This document shows, piece after piece, positions 36,645-45,214 of a stretch of DNA of 64,000 nt. The position numbers and the translations under genes are program-made. Position 1 is the stretch's first letter. Every line of letters starts with the position of its first letter. This DNA is from Trinickia acidisoli. GTDB taxonomy: Bacteria > Pseudomonadota > Gammaproteobacteria > Burkholderiales > Burkholderiaceae. The notes under the pieces are model-generated. The model worked only from the letters and a program-made list of their open reading frames with translations. It made no database searches and was not told where the DNA came from. The DNA lies in assembly GCF_017315725.1 (NCBI RefSeq), contig NZ_JAFLRG010000001.1, positions 2,294,001 to 2,358,000 on the forward strand. Direction: 5' to 3'.

Positions 36645-37124
36645 ATGGCGGATTTCCGTTTGACCACCTTGTGGTGCATCGAGGCGCCGGTGCAGGCCGT
36701 GTGGGACGCGATCCACGATTCCGTTCATTGGCCGACGTGGTGGACGAATGTCGAAACGGTGCGGGAGTTGCAGGCGGGCGCGATCGATGGTCTGGGCGCC
36801 GTGCATCGCTATACGTGGAAGGGTGTGCTGCCCTACCGTGTGGTCATCGACGTGCGCGTCACACGCGTCGCGCCGCTCGTTGCACTGGAGGGAGAGGCCC
36901 GCGGCGCGCTGGAAGGCGTGGGCCGCTGGCATTTCGAAGCCGACGGCGGGCGAACCGTAGTGCGCTACGACTGGCATGTCAAGACGGCCACTGCCTGGAT
37001 GAACGTGGTGGCGCTCGTGCCGCTCGCGCGGTTGGCATTCCGCTGGAATCACGATTCGATCATGCGCGAAGGCGGCGCGGCGCTCGCGCGCCTGCTCGAT
37101 GCGCGGCTTGTCGATATCGAATAG
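36645..37124 (+). CDS. SRPBCC (START-like, polyketide cyclase) family protein
   Basis: A 159-residue single-domain protein with the ligand-binding helix-grip fold: starts LTTLWCIEAPVQAVWDAIHDSVHWPTWWTNVETVRELQAG and continues with alternating strands such as GRWHFEADGGRTVVRYDWHV. AAGGAGG lies nine bases upstream of the ATG and decides the start. Members bind hydrophobic ligands or act as cyclases; no specific role can be given. It converges on the LysR gene at 37150. Confidence 0.85.
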   Translation: MADFRLTTLWCIEAPVQAVWDAIHDSVHWPTWWTNVETVRELQAGAIDGLGAVHRYTWKGVLPYRVVIDVRVTRVAPLVALEGEARGALEGVGRWHFEADGGRTVVRYDWHVKTATAWMNVVALVPLARLAFRWNHDSIMREGGAALARLLDARLVDIE

Positions 37125-37149
37125 CAAGGATGGTCGCAAGACACACCTA

Positions 37150-38055
37150 CTACGTGCACTCGCCGGCGGCGACGGCGAGTGCATCGAGTACGGCTGCCAC
37201 CGCGGGTCGCTTCGCGGTCCCATTGGGCAGCGCGACGAAGACCCGCCGGTTCAGCACCGGATCGATCGGAATGATCGCGAAGTCGCGGTCATTCTCCACG
37301 TGTCGCAATGCCAGCCGAGGAAGCACCGCGACTGCGCATCCCGTTCTGACCATCTCGAGCGTCACCGCCGTGTTGCGGCTACTCGTCGTCACCTTGGGCG
37401 TGAAGCCGCCTGCAAAGCATGCGTTTAGAAGAAACGTATGGTACGTTGCCGCGGACTGATTCAACGCCCAACGCTCGTGCGCGAGATCGGATAGTTCGAT
37501 GGACTTCCGTCCGGCGAGTTTATGCTGGACGGAAACTACCGCGTCGAAGTGATCGACGCACAAAGGGCGAAACTCCAGCACGTTGGCTAGCGCTTCCGCA
37601 CTGACCAGATCATCGACGATCGCGATGTCCGTCTGCTTCGCAGCAGCGGCACGCAACCCTTCCGACGGCTCCAGTTCCGTGAATACGACGCTCAGTTGAG
37701 GATGTTCGTCGAGCAGTTGCTTGACAGCGATCGGTACAACGCTGCTGGCTAGCGACCCAAACGCCGACATTCGCACTTCGCCGCTGACTTCGGCGTTCGC
37801 GGCGGCCACCTCCGCCTCGATGTCCTCCACGATCGCAAACAAATCCGTCGCTCGCACAACGAGCCGGCGCCCCGCCGGCGTGAGCTGCACGCCTCTGCCC
37901 GAGCGCTCGATCAGTGCCGTTTCGAGCTCCTCTTCCAGCAGTCCGAGCTGCTGCGAGACAGCCGGACGCGTGAGATGTACAGCCTCGGCAACGGCTGAAA
38001 TAGTGCCAAGGACAGACAGCTCATGCAGCAAACGAAGGCGACTGAGGTTAAGCAT
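37150..38055 (-). CDS. LysR-family transcriptional regulator
   Basis: A 301-residue regulator. The helix-turn-helix is LRLLHELSVLGTISAVAEAVHLTRPAVSQQLGLLEEELETALIERSGRGVQLTPAGRRL. It is divergent from the five-gene operon starting at 38256, with a 200-base gap holding a textbook T-N11-A site. It is therefore the best candidate regulator of that operon. It shares its subfamily look with the LysR at 52507 (both have the ERxGRGVxLTPAG signature), which may mean that the two respond to related effectors. Confidence 0.9.
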   Translation of the reverse strand: MLNLSRLRLLHELSVLGTISAVAEAVHLTRPAVSQQLGLLEEELETALIERSGRGVQLTPAGRRLVVRATDLFAIVEDIEAEVAAANAEVSGEVRMSAFGSLASSVVPIAVKQLLDEHPQLSVVFTELEPSEGLRAAAAKQTDIAIVDDLVSAEALANVLEFRPLCVDHFDAVVSVQHKLAGRKSIELSDLAHERWALNQSAATYHTFLLNACFAGGFTPKVTTSSRNTAVTLEMVRTGCAVAVLPRLALRHVENDRDFAIIPIDPVLNRRVFVALPNGTAKRPAVAAVLDALAVAAGECT

Positions 38056-38084
38056 GACGAGCTCCTCATCTATGTGCGCAAATG

Positions 38085-38099
38085 GTAATCAAAATTTAC
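38085..38099. promoter_or_regulatory. LysR-type T-N11-A binding site candidate
   Basis: GTAATCAAAATTTAC has inverted GTAA/TTAC ends and contains T-N11-A exactly, flanked by ATG and GCAT that extend the symmetry with a one-base offset. It is 30 bases from the LysR start and about 155 bases from the divergent dehydrogenase gene, the usual place for autoregulation plus activation. Confidence 0.6.
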
Positions 38100-38255
38100 G
38101 CATACCGTCACAAACTGTCGTCTTTTTTTCCCCAAGCCAGCTCCCTATAGTCACATCACAGGGACGCAAATCGCTGCCCGACAGATGATTGGCCGCTCGG
38201 CCTGCCGCTCGAGCGTGCAGGTCGACTCATTGGAATGGGTTGGAGGAAAGCTCAA

Positions 38256-39146
38256 ATGAAGGTTGCATTTATCGGTGTAGGTCGCATGGGCGGCAGGATG
38301 GCTGCCCGCCTCGTCGCAGCGGGCCATCAGGTACGCGTGTTCGACCCCAGCCAAGCGGCAGTCGACGCGCTCGTATCGAAAGGTGCATTCGCGGCAAAGA
38401 GTCCGGCCGACGCGGCGCTCGACGCGAAGCGCATCCTGCTCAGCCTTCCGAGTCCGAAGACGCTGCGCGATGCAGTGACGGGTACGGACGGCGTACTCGA
38501 AACCGCATCGGAAGGCGCAATCATCGTGGACTTCAGCACGGTCGATCCCGCGACCACGAAGGAAATCGCCTCGGCTGCGACGGAAAGGAAGGTGTCTTTC
38601 GTCGACTCGCCTGTTAGTGGCGGCATTGCCGGCGCGGAGAACGGCAAGCTGGTCTTGATGGTCGGCGGTCAAGCTGCCGTCCTCGAACAACTGAAGCCGA
38701 TCTTCGACGTATTGGCGGGCCGCGTCGTTCATTGCGGCGGCATCGGCGCTGGGCAGTTGACCAAGCTCAGCCACAACCTGCTCACCGCAATCAATACCGT
38801 AGCGCTGGGTGAAGTACTGACTGCAAGCGTGAAGGCAGGCGCGAAACTCGACGTGCTGTGCGACGTGCTCACTGCCGGCCTTGCGGGCAGCAAGATGCTC
38901 GACTATCTGCCCAAGACGCTCTTCACGGCCGAGCGTCCTGCCAACTTTGCGATCGACCTCATGCATAAGGACATCAAGCTGTGCCTCGACGAGTTCTCGA
39001 ATCTGCCGATGCCCCTCGGCCAACTCGTTCTCCAGACCTACAACGCCGCGCGCGCCAAGGGGTTGGGCTGCAAGGATTCCACGAGCGTCAACGAGATCTA
39101 TGAAGAGTTGCTCGGCGTTCGGTTGAGCTTGCCGGCTGCCCAGTAA
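38256..39146 (+). CDS. Beta-hydroxyacid dehydrogenase (3-hydroxyisobutyrate / tartronate-semialdehyde reductase family)
   Basis: A 296-residue NAD(P)-dependent enzyme. Visible are the Rossmann start VAFIGVGRMGGRMAARL, the substrate motif DSPVSGGIAGAENGKL near 117-132 and the catalytic Lys in LTKLSHNLLTAIN near 170. Family members interconvert a 3-hydroxy acid and its semialdehyde. The next gene is an aldehyde dehydrogenase, so the pair may turn a hydroxy acid into a semialdehyde and then an acid. GGAGG lies upstream of the ATG at 38256. First gene of an operon with SelA-like and DUF4392 genes. Confidence 0.87.
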   Translation: MKVAFIGVGRMGGRMAARLVAAGHQVRVFDPSQAAVDALVSKGAFAAKSPADAALDAKRILLSLPSPKTLRDAVTGTDGVLETASEGAIIVDFSTVDPATTKEIASAATERKVSFVDSPVSGGIAGAENGKLVLMVGGQAAVLEQLKPIFDVLAGRVVHCGGIGAGQLTKLSHNLLTAINTVALGEVLTASVKAGAKLDVLCDVLTAGLAGSKMLDYLPKTLFTAERPANFAIDLMHKDIKLCLDEFSNLPMPLGQLVLQTYNAARAKGLGCKDSTSVNEIYEELLGVRLSLPAAQ

Positions 39147-39172
39147 CTGCTCAGGACACTGAAGGAAACACC

Positions 39173-40672
39173 GTGAATATCCGTACCGATAATCTCAACG
39201 CCGAAGTCGTCCTGCCGAAGGCGGGAATCACTGGCCTTCTCATCAACAACGAATGGCGCACGCCAGCCAACGGCAAGACACTCGACGTCGAGAATCCATC
39301 GCGACGCGAAACGTTGGCCACGATTGGCGCGAGCGACGCCGACGACGTGAATGCTGCCGTCGCCGCGGCTGTTGCGGCATTCCCGAAATGGCGCCGCCTC
39401 GCATCTCGTGCTCGCGGCGCGCTGCTGACCGAACTCGGCAATCGCGTGACCACCAATGCCGAGGAAATCGCTCGCGTTCTCGCCGCGGAAAGCGGCAACG
39501 CGCTACGTACGCAAAGCCGGCCGGAAGTACTGGGCGCTGCCGAAGTGCTGCGCTATTACGGAGGCGTGATTGCCGAGCAAAAGGGCGAGACCTTGCCGCT
39601 AGGCCCAGGTCTTTTCAGTTACTCGACACGTGAGCCGCTCGGTGTCGTCGGTGCAATCATTCCCTGGAACTCACCCGTCGTGCTGGCGGCCGTAAAAATC
39701 GGTATGGCGCTGGGCACGGGCAATACCCTCGTGCTGAAACCTGCCGAAGACGCCCCGCTGGCCGTCATCAAGATTGCCGAACTCGCAACCGGCCTTTTTC
39801 CGACGGGCGTATTCAACGTCGTGACCGGTACCGGCATCGACGCCGGCGCACCGCTCGCCGCGCACCGTCGCGTCGCGAAAGTATCGTTCACGGGATCGCT
39901 CGAAGTCGGCAAGTTGGTCGGGCATGCCGTCGCGGACCGCATCGGTCATGCGACGCTTGAACTTGGCGGCAAGAGCCCGTGCATCGTTTATCCCGATGCG
40001 GCTACGCCCGCCTACATCGATGCGACCGTAACGGGAATCATCAATGCAATGCGTTTCGCTCGTCAGGGGCAATCGTGCACGGCGGGCTCCCGCCTATATG
40101 TCCACAAGGACGTGTGGGATGGCGTGATGAATAGATTGGTGGCTAGGGTCAAGGAGTTGAAGATTGGCGACGCACTGGATGAGTCCAGCGACATCGGCGC
40201 AATCATCAATGCGGAACGCTATTCGGAAGTGCGCGCGTTCATCAAGGAAGCCGTCGACGCCGGGGCGCATATGCTCACGGGCTCGCTCCCGCCTGCGCTC
40301 GACGATGCCAAAGGCTTCTTCCCTGAACCGGTCATCTTCGCACAGGTGGACAACAACTGGCGCGTGGCTCGCGAGGAGGTGTTCGGCCCGGTGCTCGTCG
40401 CCATCCCGTGGTCGGATGAAGACGAAGTGATCCAGTGGGCAAACGACACCGTATACGGCCTTGCCGCTTATGTCTTCACCAACGATATCGCGACGGCGCT
40501 CAAAGCAACGGAACGAATCGATGCGGGCTGGCTGCAGGTCAATCGCGCGGGCGGCCAAATTCCCGGCATGTCTTATGGTGGCGCCAAGCAAAGCGGGATC
40601 GGAGCCGAGTACTCCATCGAGGGAGCGCTCGAGGCCTATACCTCGCGCAAGAGCGTGACGATCAACGTTTGA
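39173..40672 (+). CDS. NAD(P)-dependent aldehyde dehydrogenase
   Basis: A 499-residue aldehyde dehydrogenase with IIPWNSPVVLAAVKIGMALGTGNTLVLKPAEDAP (cofactor site), SFTGSLEVGK, the general base in LELGGKSPCIV and the catalytic Cys in FARQGQSCTAGSR. It uses a GTG start with GAAGGA upstream. CoA-acylating methylmalonate-semialdehyde dehydrogenases look different, so a free acid product is likely. Substrate unknown; presumably the semialdehyde from the preceding dehydrogenase or a product of the SelA-like enzyme. Confidence 0.9.
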   Translation: MNIRTDNLNAEVVLPKAGITGLLINNEWRTPANGKTLDVENPSRRETLATIGASDADDVNAAVAAAVAAFPKWRRLASRARGALLTELGNRVTTNAEEIARVLAAESGNALRTQSRPEVLGAAEVLRYYGGVIAEQKGETLPLGPGLFSYSTREPLGVVGAIIPWNSPVVLAAVKIGMALGTGNTLVLKPAEDAPLAVIKIAELATGLFPTGVFNVVTGTGIDAGAPLAAHRRVAKVSFTGSLEVGKLVGHAVADRIGHATLELGGKSPCIVYPDAATPAYIDATVTGIINAMRFARQGQSCTAGSRLYVHKDVWDGVMNRLVARVKELKIGDALDESSDIGAIINAERYSEVRAFIKEAVDAGAHMLTGSLPPALDDAKGFFPEPVIFAQVDNNWRVAREEVFGPVLVAIPWSDEDEVIQWANDTVYGLAAYVFTNDIATALKATERIDAGWLQVNRAGGQIPGMSYGGAKQSGIGAEYSIEGALEAYTSRKSVTINV

Positions 40673-40813
40673 CGAACGCCGCACAAGAAGTGGGGCGGTG
40701 TCGTGGTTCGTCGTCGCCGCAGCGTTCGTTGCGCTCGTTACGCTCGTATGCGCCCTGCTCGTCGACGAGACGCATCGATCAACCGATCGACCGTTGAAAG
40801 GGGACATCCTGCG

Positions 40814-41818
40814 ATGAAGCCGTTGAATGACCGGATTACCGGCGAACGCATCGACCGGCTGATGACCGTTGAAATCCGCCCTCTGACGGGCGGGGTACCG
40901 GCTGGATTTGTCGTACCCATGTACGACGTATGCCGCGCACATCACGGTGAACCGTTGAGCTCGCTGGCAGCGCGCAGGCTGGCCGATACCCTCTCTCGCG
41001 GCGACACGGTTTTTATCGCAACGGGAGCGGGCGCTGCCCCCAAGCTGCCGCAGGGCGAAACGGACGGGCCGGTCGGCGCGGCTGCGCTGGCCCGGGCGCT
41101 CGTGCTCGCGTTCGATGCCCGGGTGGTATTGGTCACTGAAGACGCGCATGCAGCGCCTGTCATGGCAGTCGCCGCCATGATCAACGGTGAGCTCTCCGAA
41201 CGCGGGAAAGCCGGCGCCGTGTCGACCGTTTGCTTTCCGCTGGGCGTCGAGCGGGGACATCACATTGCACAAGCGCTAATGGACGAGTACCGGCCGAGCG
41301 CAGTCATCTTTGTCGAACGAGACGGCCCGAACGAAGAAGGTTTCTTCCACGGTGTCCGCGGCGATTGCCGGAACCCTGAGGATGTCGGCCATGTGTATTT
41401 GCTTGCCGAACTGGCGCGCCAGCGCAGGCTGCTGACGATCGGAATCGGGGATGGCGGCAATGAGGTGGGCTTCGGCGCGGTTCGCGATGCCATCACTGCG
41501 GTACACCCGCTGGGCGGCAAATCACTGGCAGGCCACCGGTCGGGTGTTGTGAGTGTGATCGCGACCGATGTCGTGATCAGTGCTTCGGTTTCCAATTGGG
41601 GCGCACATGCCGTCGCTGCGGCGCTGGCAGCGAGGATCGGTGACTTGAACATCCTCCATACACCGAAGCTGGAATACGCGCTCATTGAAGCGACGGTGCG
41701 AGCAGGTGCGCGAGACGGTGCGACATCGAGGGCCGACGTGGCGGTCGACGGAATCAACTGGGAAGGGCATACGTCGTTCGTCGAACTATTGCGAAGCATT
41801 GTCGCCGTATCGCTTTGA
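40814..41818 (+). CDS. D-glutamate cyclase-like (DUF4392) protein, copy 1
   Basis: A 334-residue protein with the hallmarks of the D-glutamate cyclase domain: ETDGP (82-86), ERDGPNEEGFFHGVRG (168-183) and GIGDGGNEVGFG (210-221). Characterised relatives, including mammalian DGLUCY, interconvert D-glutamate and 5-oxo-D-proline. The ATG at 40814 lies 141 bases after the aldehyde dehydrogenase. A related gene at 43201 shares the same motifs with differences, and a SelA-like gene lies between. Two such proteins bracketing a PLP enzyme suggests one pathway or a heteromeric complex. Confidence 0.8.
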   Translation: MKPLNDRITGERIDRLMTVEIRPLTGGVPAGFVVPMYDVCRAHHGEPLSSLAARRLADTLSRGDTVFIATGAGAAPKLPQGETDGPVGAAALARALVLAFDARVVLVTEDAHAAPVMAVAAMINGELSERGKAGAVSTVCFPLGVERGHHIAQALMDEYRPSAVIFVERDGPNEEGFFHGVRGDCRNPEDVGHVYLLAELARQRRLLTIGIGDGGNEVGFGAVRDAITAVHPLGGKSLAGHRSGVVSVIATDVVISASVSNWGAHAVAAALAARIGDLNILHTPKLEYALIEATVRAGARDGATSRADVAVDGINWEGHTSFVELLRSIVAVSL

Positions 41819-41878
41819 GCGCGTGGGACATCGAAACAACGCTCTCGCGGCGCCCTCTTGAAATTAAAGGTGTAGGAC

Positions 41879-43198
41879 ATGAATGACAGGAAGGAAATCG
41901 ACAAGGCAGCGACGCCCGCAGGCACGAGTACTGTCAAGACGGACAGTTTCGGCAATCCGATCGACCCGACGGTCGGATTTGCTCGCGGGTCCATCATCCG
42001 CTCGAGCCTCGAGGAAGCGCTAAGGCTTCGTCACGCCCAGGCCGTCGCGGCCCGGCGCGTGCAGATGCTCGGCGCGGAATCGATTGGTGTTTTTACCGGA
42101 AACCAGCGTGACTTTCCTATTCAGCCCGAGGACATTTCGACGCTCTGCGAAGAATGGGTCGGGCCGGGCCTTGCCGCCGAAGAACTTCGTCAGGTCGCTA
42201 TCGGACATATGGGCGGGCGCGGCGACGACGCTGTCGCCATCTTCAATCGCACCAGCGCGGGCATCATCGCAACCATTGCGGCGCTATCAGATGGAAAACC
42301 GGTTGTGTCGATCGTGCCGCCCGGCGGCCGCTCGCATGCTTCCGTCGTTCGCGGCTCGAAAATCGCGGGCGTCGCCATGCATGAGATCCAAGGCGATGAG
42401 GCGTGGCTCCAGATCATCGGGATCCATCGCCCAGCGCTCGTTGTCGTGACGACAGTGACAAGTAGCTTAGAGCGTCTCGAAGACCGGATCACGAAAGAAG
42501 TGATTCAGTACGCGCACGCACTCGGCTTAACCGTGTTTCTCGACGAAGCCTACGGCGCTCGTTTGCGGACCGTGCTGCACGGTGGGCAGATAAGTCTGCA
42601 ACTCGGTGCGGACATCTCCATCACGAATTGCGACAAAGCGGGCCTGTCCGGCCCGCGTGCCGGCGTCCTGGTGGGAAGAAACGAATTCGTGACCGCCGCA
42701 GCCGCCAAGGGTGCCGAGTTCGGCATGGAAGCGCGTGCGCCGATTACCGCGGCAGTTATGCGTTCGCTCGAAAAGTACCGGCCCGACGACCTGCGCGAGG
42801 AATCAGCCGCGGGTCAAAAGCTGGCCGAGGCGCTCGAGCGGAAAATGGGCAAGGACCTAGTCCAACGAAGCGATCTCGGGCCGATGGTCGATGAAGATTC
42901 CGTGCTGCGGGTGCTGCTGAAAATCGCGGGCCGCGAAAATTGCAAGCCAGTGGTCGTACCCTGCGAAGCGACTTCCGCGCTCGGTATGGTTCTGCTCGAG
43001 GACCACGGCATTCTCACGGTCAATACGCACGGACAACCTGGCGCCCGCGTGTCTTTACGGCTGAAACCGACGCTCGACGCACTCCGGCGAACGGGCGGGT
43101 TCGATGCTGTTGTCTCCGCAGTCGGGCAATCGCTCGAGAAAGTGGCAAACGTCATCGACGACCGTAACGCAATCGCTCGACTTATCGTTGGCAGGTGA
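41879..43198 (+). CDS. SelA-like fold-type I PLP enzyme
   Basis: A 439-residue protein of the selenocysteine synthase (SelA)-like group. The PLP Lys is Lys253 in ITNCDKAGLSGPRAGVLVGR, which matches GDKLLGGPQAG of SelA, and the ring Asp is Asp222 in FLDEAYGAR. Catabolic members, for example D-glucosaminate-6-phosphate ammonia-lyase, carry out beta-elimination or racemisation on amino acids. There is no selenocysteine system here (no selB or selC seen), so SelA itself is excluded. Its stop is two bases before the ATG of the next gene. Confidence 0.82.
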   Translation: MNDRKEIDKAATPAGTSTVKTDSFGNPIDPTVGFARGSIIRSSLEEALRLRHAQAVAARRVQMLGAESIGVFTGNQRDFPIQPEDISTLCEEWVGPGLAAEELRQVAIGHMGGRGDDAVAIFNRTSAGIIATIAALSDGKPVVSIVPPGGRSHASVVRGSKIAGVAMHEIQGDEAWLQIIGIHRPALVVVTTVTSSLERLEDRITKEVIQYAHALGLTVFLDEAYGARLRTVLHGGQISLQLGADISITNCDKAGLSGPRAGVLVGRNEFVTAAAAKGAEFGMEARAPITAAVMRSLEKYRPDDLREESAAGQKLAEALERKMGKDLVQRSDLGPMVDEDSVLRVLLKIAGRENCKPVVVPCEATSALGMVLLEDHGILTVNTHGQPGARVSLRLKPTLDALRRTGGFDAVVSAVGQSLEKVANVIDDRNAIARLIVGR

Positions 43199-43200
43199 TC

Positions 43201-44208
43201 ATGACCACAGACTTCGGCCCGATCGACGACCGCCTCGATGCGCTCGTTTCACTCGACCTCGGATGGCGCGGCGTCGAACAGCTCTATCGCGCAGCGCGCG
43301 AGCGGCAGGGACGCGCACTGGTTGGCGCGGCCGCCGATGCCCTCGCAGCACTGCCCGAAAAAGCGAATGTATTCGTGACGACAGGGTCGGTGTCGCGCGC
43401 ATGGATTTCACCGTCCATAGGGGAAAACGACGGCCCCGCGGGACTCGCTGCCGTGGTGAGAACCCTGTCGCTCGCAAAGAAGGCTTTGTGCATCGCATTC
43501 GTGGAGGAAACGCTGATTGAGACCACCTCGGCAATCCTGACGACTGCCGGGCTGACCGTGCTGCCATACGAGCAGGCAAAAATCGCGCGTGACGACGGCA
43601 GTCTCGCCGTCGTGTGTATCGAGCCGTTCCCGGTCGAAGATGTCGAGGCCAAGGCTGCTTGTAAAAAGCTCATCGAGCAATACGAGCCATCGTTGTTCTT
43701 CTCGACCGAACGCGTGGGCCGCAATATCGAAGGCATCTACTGCAGCATGCGCGGCATCGACTACGGCATGGGGCGAGCACGCATCGATTTTTTATTCGAC
43801 GAAGCGATCGAGCAGGGCATCGCGACCGTCGCCGTAGGCGACGGCGGCAATGAGATTGGGATGGGCGTGGTCAGCGAAGCCGTTCGGAAGTATGTCAAAT
43901 TCGGCGACAAGCGACCGGACGGCAACGCAGGTATAGGCGCGGTGACCCGCGCAGACGTCCTCGTCACCGCCGCATGCTCGAATTGGGGATGCTATGCCAT
44001 TGCGGGTGCATTCGCCGCACGGATGGGCAAGGCATCGCTCGCCCACACGCCGGCACTCGAAGAAGCCCTGCTGCGACGCGGTGTAGATGTCGGCCTTATC
44101 AACTCCGTGGCGAACGTCGTCGACGCGAATGTCGACGGGATTCCCTTCGCTACCCATATCGCAGTAGTACAACTCATCTCGACGATCATCGCGCCCGCCT
44201 TCAAGTAA
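43201..44208 (+). CDS. D-glutamate cyclase-like (DUF4392) protein, copy 2
   Basis: A 335-residue homologue of the protein at 40814, with GENDGP (74-79) and AVGDGGNEIGMG (211-222), closer to the DGLUCY form. It differs at the central loop: STERVGRNIEGIYCSMRG instead of VERDGPNEEGFFHGVRG. The C-terminal VLVTAACSNWGCYAIAGAFAARMG also matches copy 1 (VISASVSNWGAHAVAAALAARIG). AGGTGA just before the ATG at 43201 suggests coupling to the SelA-like gene. Confidence 0.82.
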   Translation: MTTDFGPIDDRLDALVSLDLGWRGVEQLYRAARERQGRALVGAAADALAALPEKANVFVTTGSVSRAWISPSIGENDGPAGLAAVVRTLSLAKKALCIAFVEETLIETTSAILTTAGLTVLPYEQAKIARDDGSLAVVCIEPFPVEDVEAKAACKKLIEQYEPSLFFSTERVGRNIEGIYCSMRGIDYGMGRARIDFLFDEAIEQGIATVAVGDGGNEIGMGVVSEAVRKYVKFGDKRPDGNAGIGAVTRADVLVTAACSNWGCYAIAGAFAARMGKASLAHTPALEEALLRRGVDVGLINSVANVVDANVDGIPFATHIAVVQLISTIIAPAFK

Positions 44209-44258
44209 TCCGGAGCGACAAGGCAACCGCTCATACCATTTTTTACCAGTGAAGATGC

Positions 44259-44286
44259 TTGTTTTTGGAACTATTTTGCGTATAGA
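44259..44286 (+). promoter_or_regulatory. Sigma-70 promoter candidate for the IclR gene
   Basis: TTGTTT (44259-44264), a 16-base spacer and TATAGA (44281-44286), ending about 40 bases upstream of the IclR start in an unusually A/T-rich stretch. The 10-mer TTTTTGGAAC within it recurs at 50879-50888 upstream of the transporter operon. Confidence 0.45.
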
Positions 44287-44324
44287 CTGAGGCGACATTC
44301 AATCTGCGGTGCAACGTCACGCCT

Positions 44325-45182
44325 ATGTCCGCCTCCACCCCCGACCATGAAATTGGTTCGGACAACGAAGTATCGCCGACCGAACGCGCCTTCCACGTCA
44401 TCGAACTCGTTGCACGCTCGCTCAGCATCTCGACGGTCGACCTGATGTCCGCGCTCGGGATTCCCAAAACGACTGCGCACCGGCTAATAGGCAATCTGGA
44501 GGAACTGGGGTTCCTGCAGCACGGCATAGAACGAGGCAGATATCACGTCGGCCCGCGGCTGCTGGAACTCGCAACGCACATCCTCTCCGGCACGGCGTCG
44601 CACGGCCCGATTCACGCGCTGCTCATGGAATTGTCGCGTCGCACGGCGGAGACATGCAGCCTGGGCGTCATGCGAGGCGCGGAAGTGGTCTATATCGACA
44701 GCGTGAGCGGCAATTCGCCGCTCACGCTTCAGTTTCAACAAGGCCAACGTGCGCCCCTGCACTGCACATCGAGCGGCCGAATCTTTCTCGCGCACATGGA
44801 AAAAAAACAGCTCGAAGCGTATCTGCTGAGTGGGCCATGGGAGCCGATTACGCCGTACACCATCGTCGACCCCGATCGTCTGCGCCAGGAAATCGCGCTT
44901 GTGCGCAAGAGGGGCTATGCGACAAACGATTCCGAGTTTGCAGTCGGCGTTGTTGGCGCGGCCGTGCCGGTGTTCGGGCAGAACGATCGCGCGGTTGCAT
45001 GCCTGAGCCTGTCCGCGCCCAAAGCGCGCAAGTCGCTCGAAGACATGACGCTGCACGTGCCGCTGCTGCAAAGCGTGGCACAACGGATTACGCGAATCCT
45101 GACCTTGCAAGGAGACAGCGCCGAAGCGCAAGCCACGCAGAGCGACACGGTATCCAAGGCTGGGCGCCCCCGCAAAGGCTGA
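44325..45182 (+). CDS. IclR-family transcriptional regulator
   Basis: A 285-residue protein with an N-terminal winged helix (ERAFHVIELVARSLSISTVDLMSALGIPKTTAHRLIGNLEELGFLQHG) and an IclR effector domain (VYIDSVSGNSPLTLQFQQGQRAPLHCTSSGRIFLAH). It follows the DUF4392 operon on the plus strand and converges on the asparaginase-like gene. It may regulate either the five-gene operon or the transporter operon. The C-terminal tail after residue 265 is polar and variable. Confidence 0.92.
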   Translation: MSASTPDHEIGSDNEVSPTERAFHVIELVARSLSISTVDLMSALGIPKTTAHRLIGNLEELGFLQHGIERGRYHVGPRLLELATHILSGTASHGPIHALLMELSRRTAETCSLGVMRGAEVVYIDSVSGNSPLTLQFQQGQRAPLHCTSSGRIFLAHMEKKQLEAYLLSGPWEPITPYTIVDPDRLRQEIALVRKRGYATNDSEFAVGVVGAAVPVFGQNDRAVACLSLSAPKARKSLEDMTLHVPLLQSVAQRITRILTLQGDSAEAQATQSDTVSKAGRPRKG

Positions 45183-45214
45183 GCCGATGTTCGCGCCGGC
45201 TCGTCGTGTCGGCG

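Noticed and set aside
41879-43198. Selenocysteine synthase selA
   Set aside because: No selB, selC or selD is nearby, and the neighbours are catabolic; SelA-like lyases or racemases fit better.
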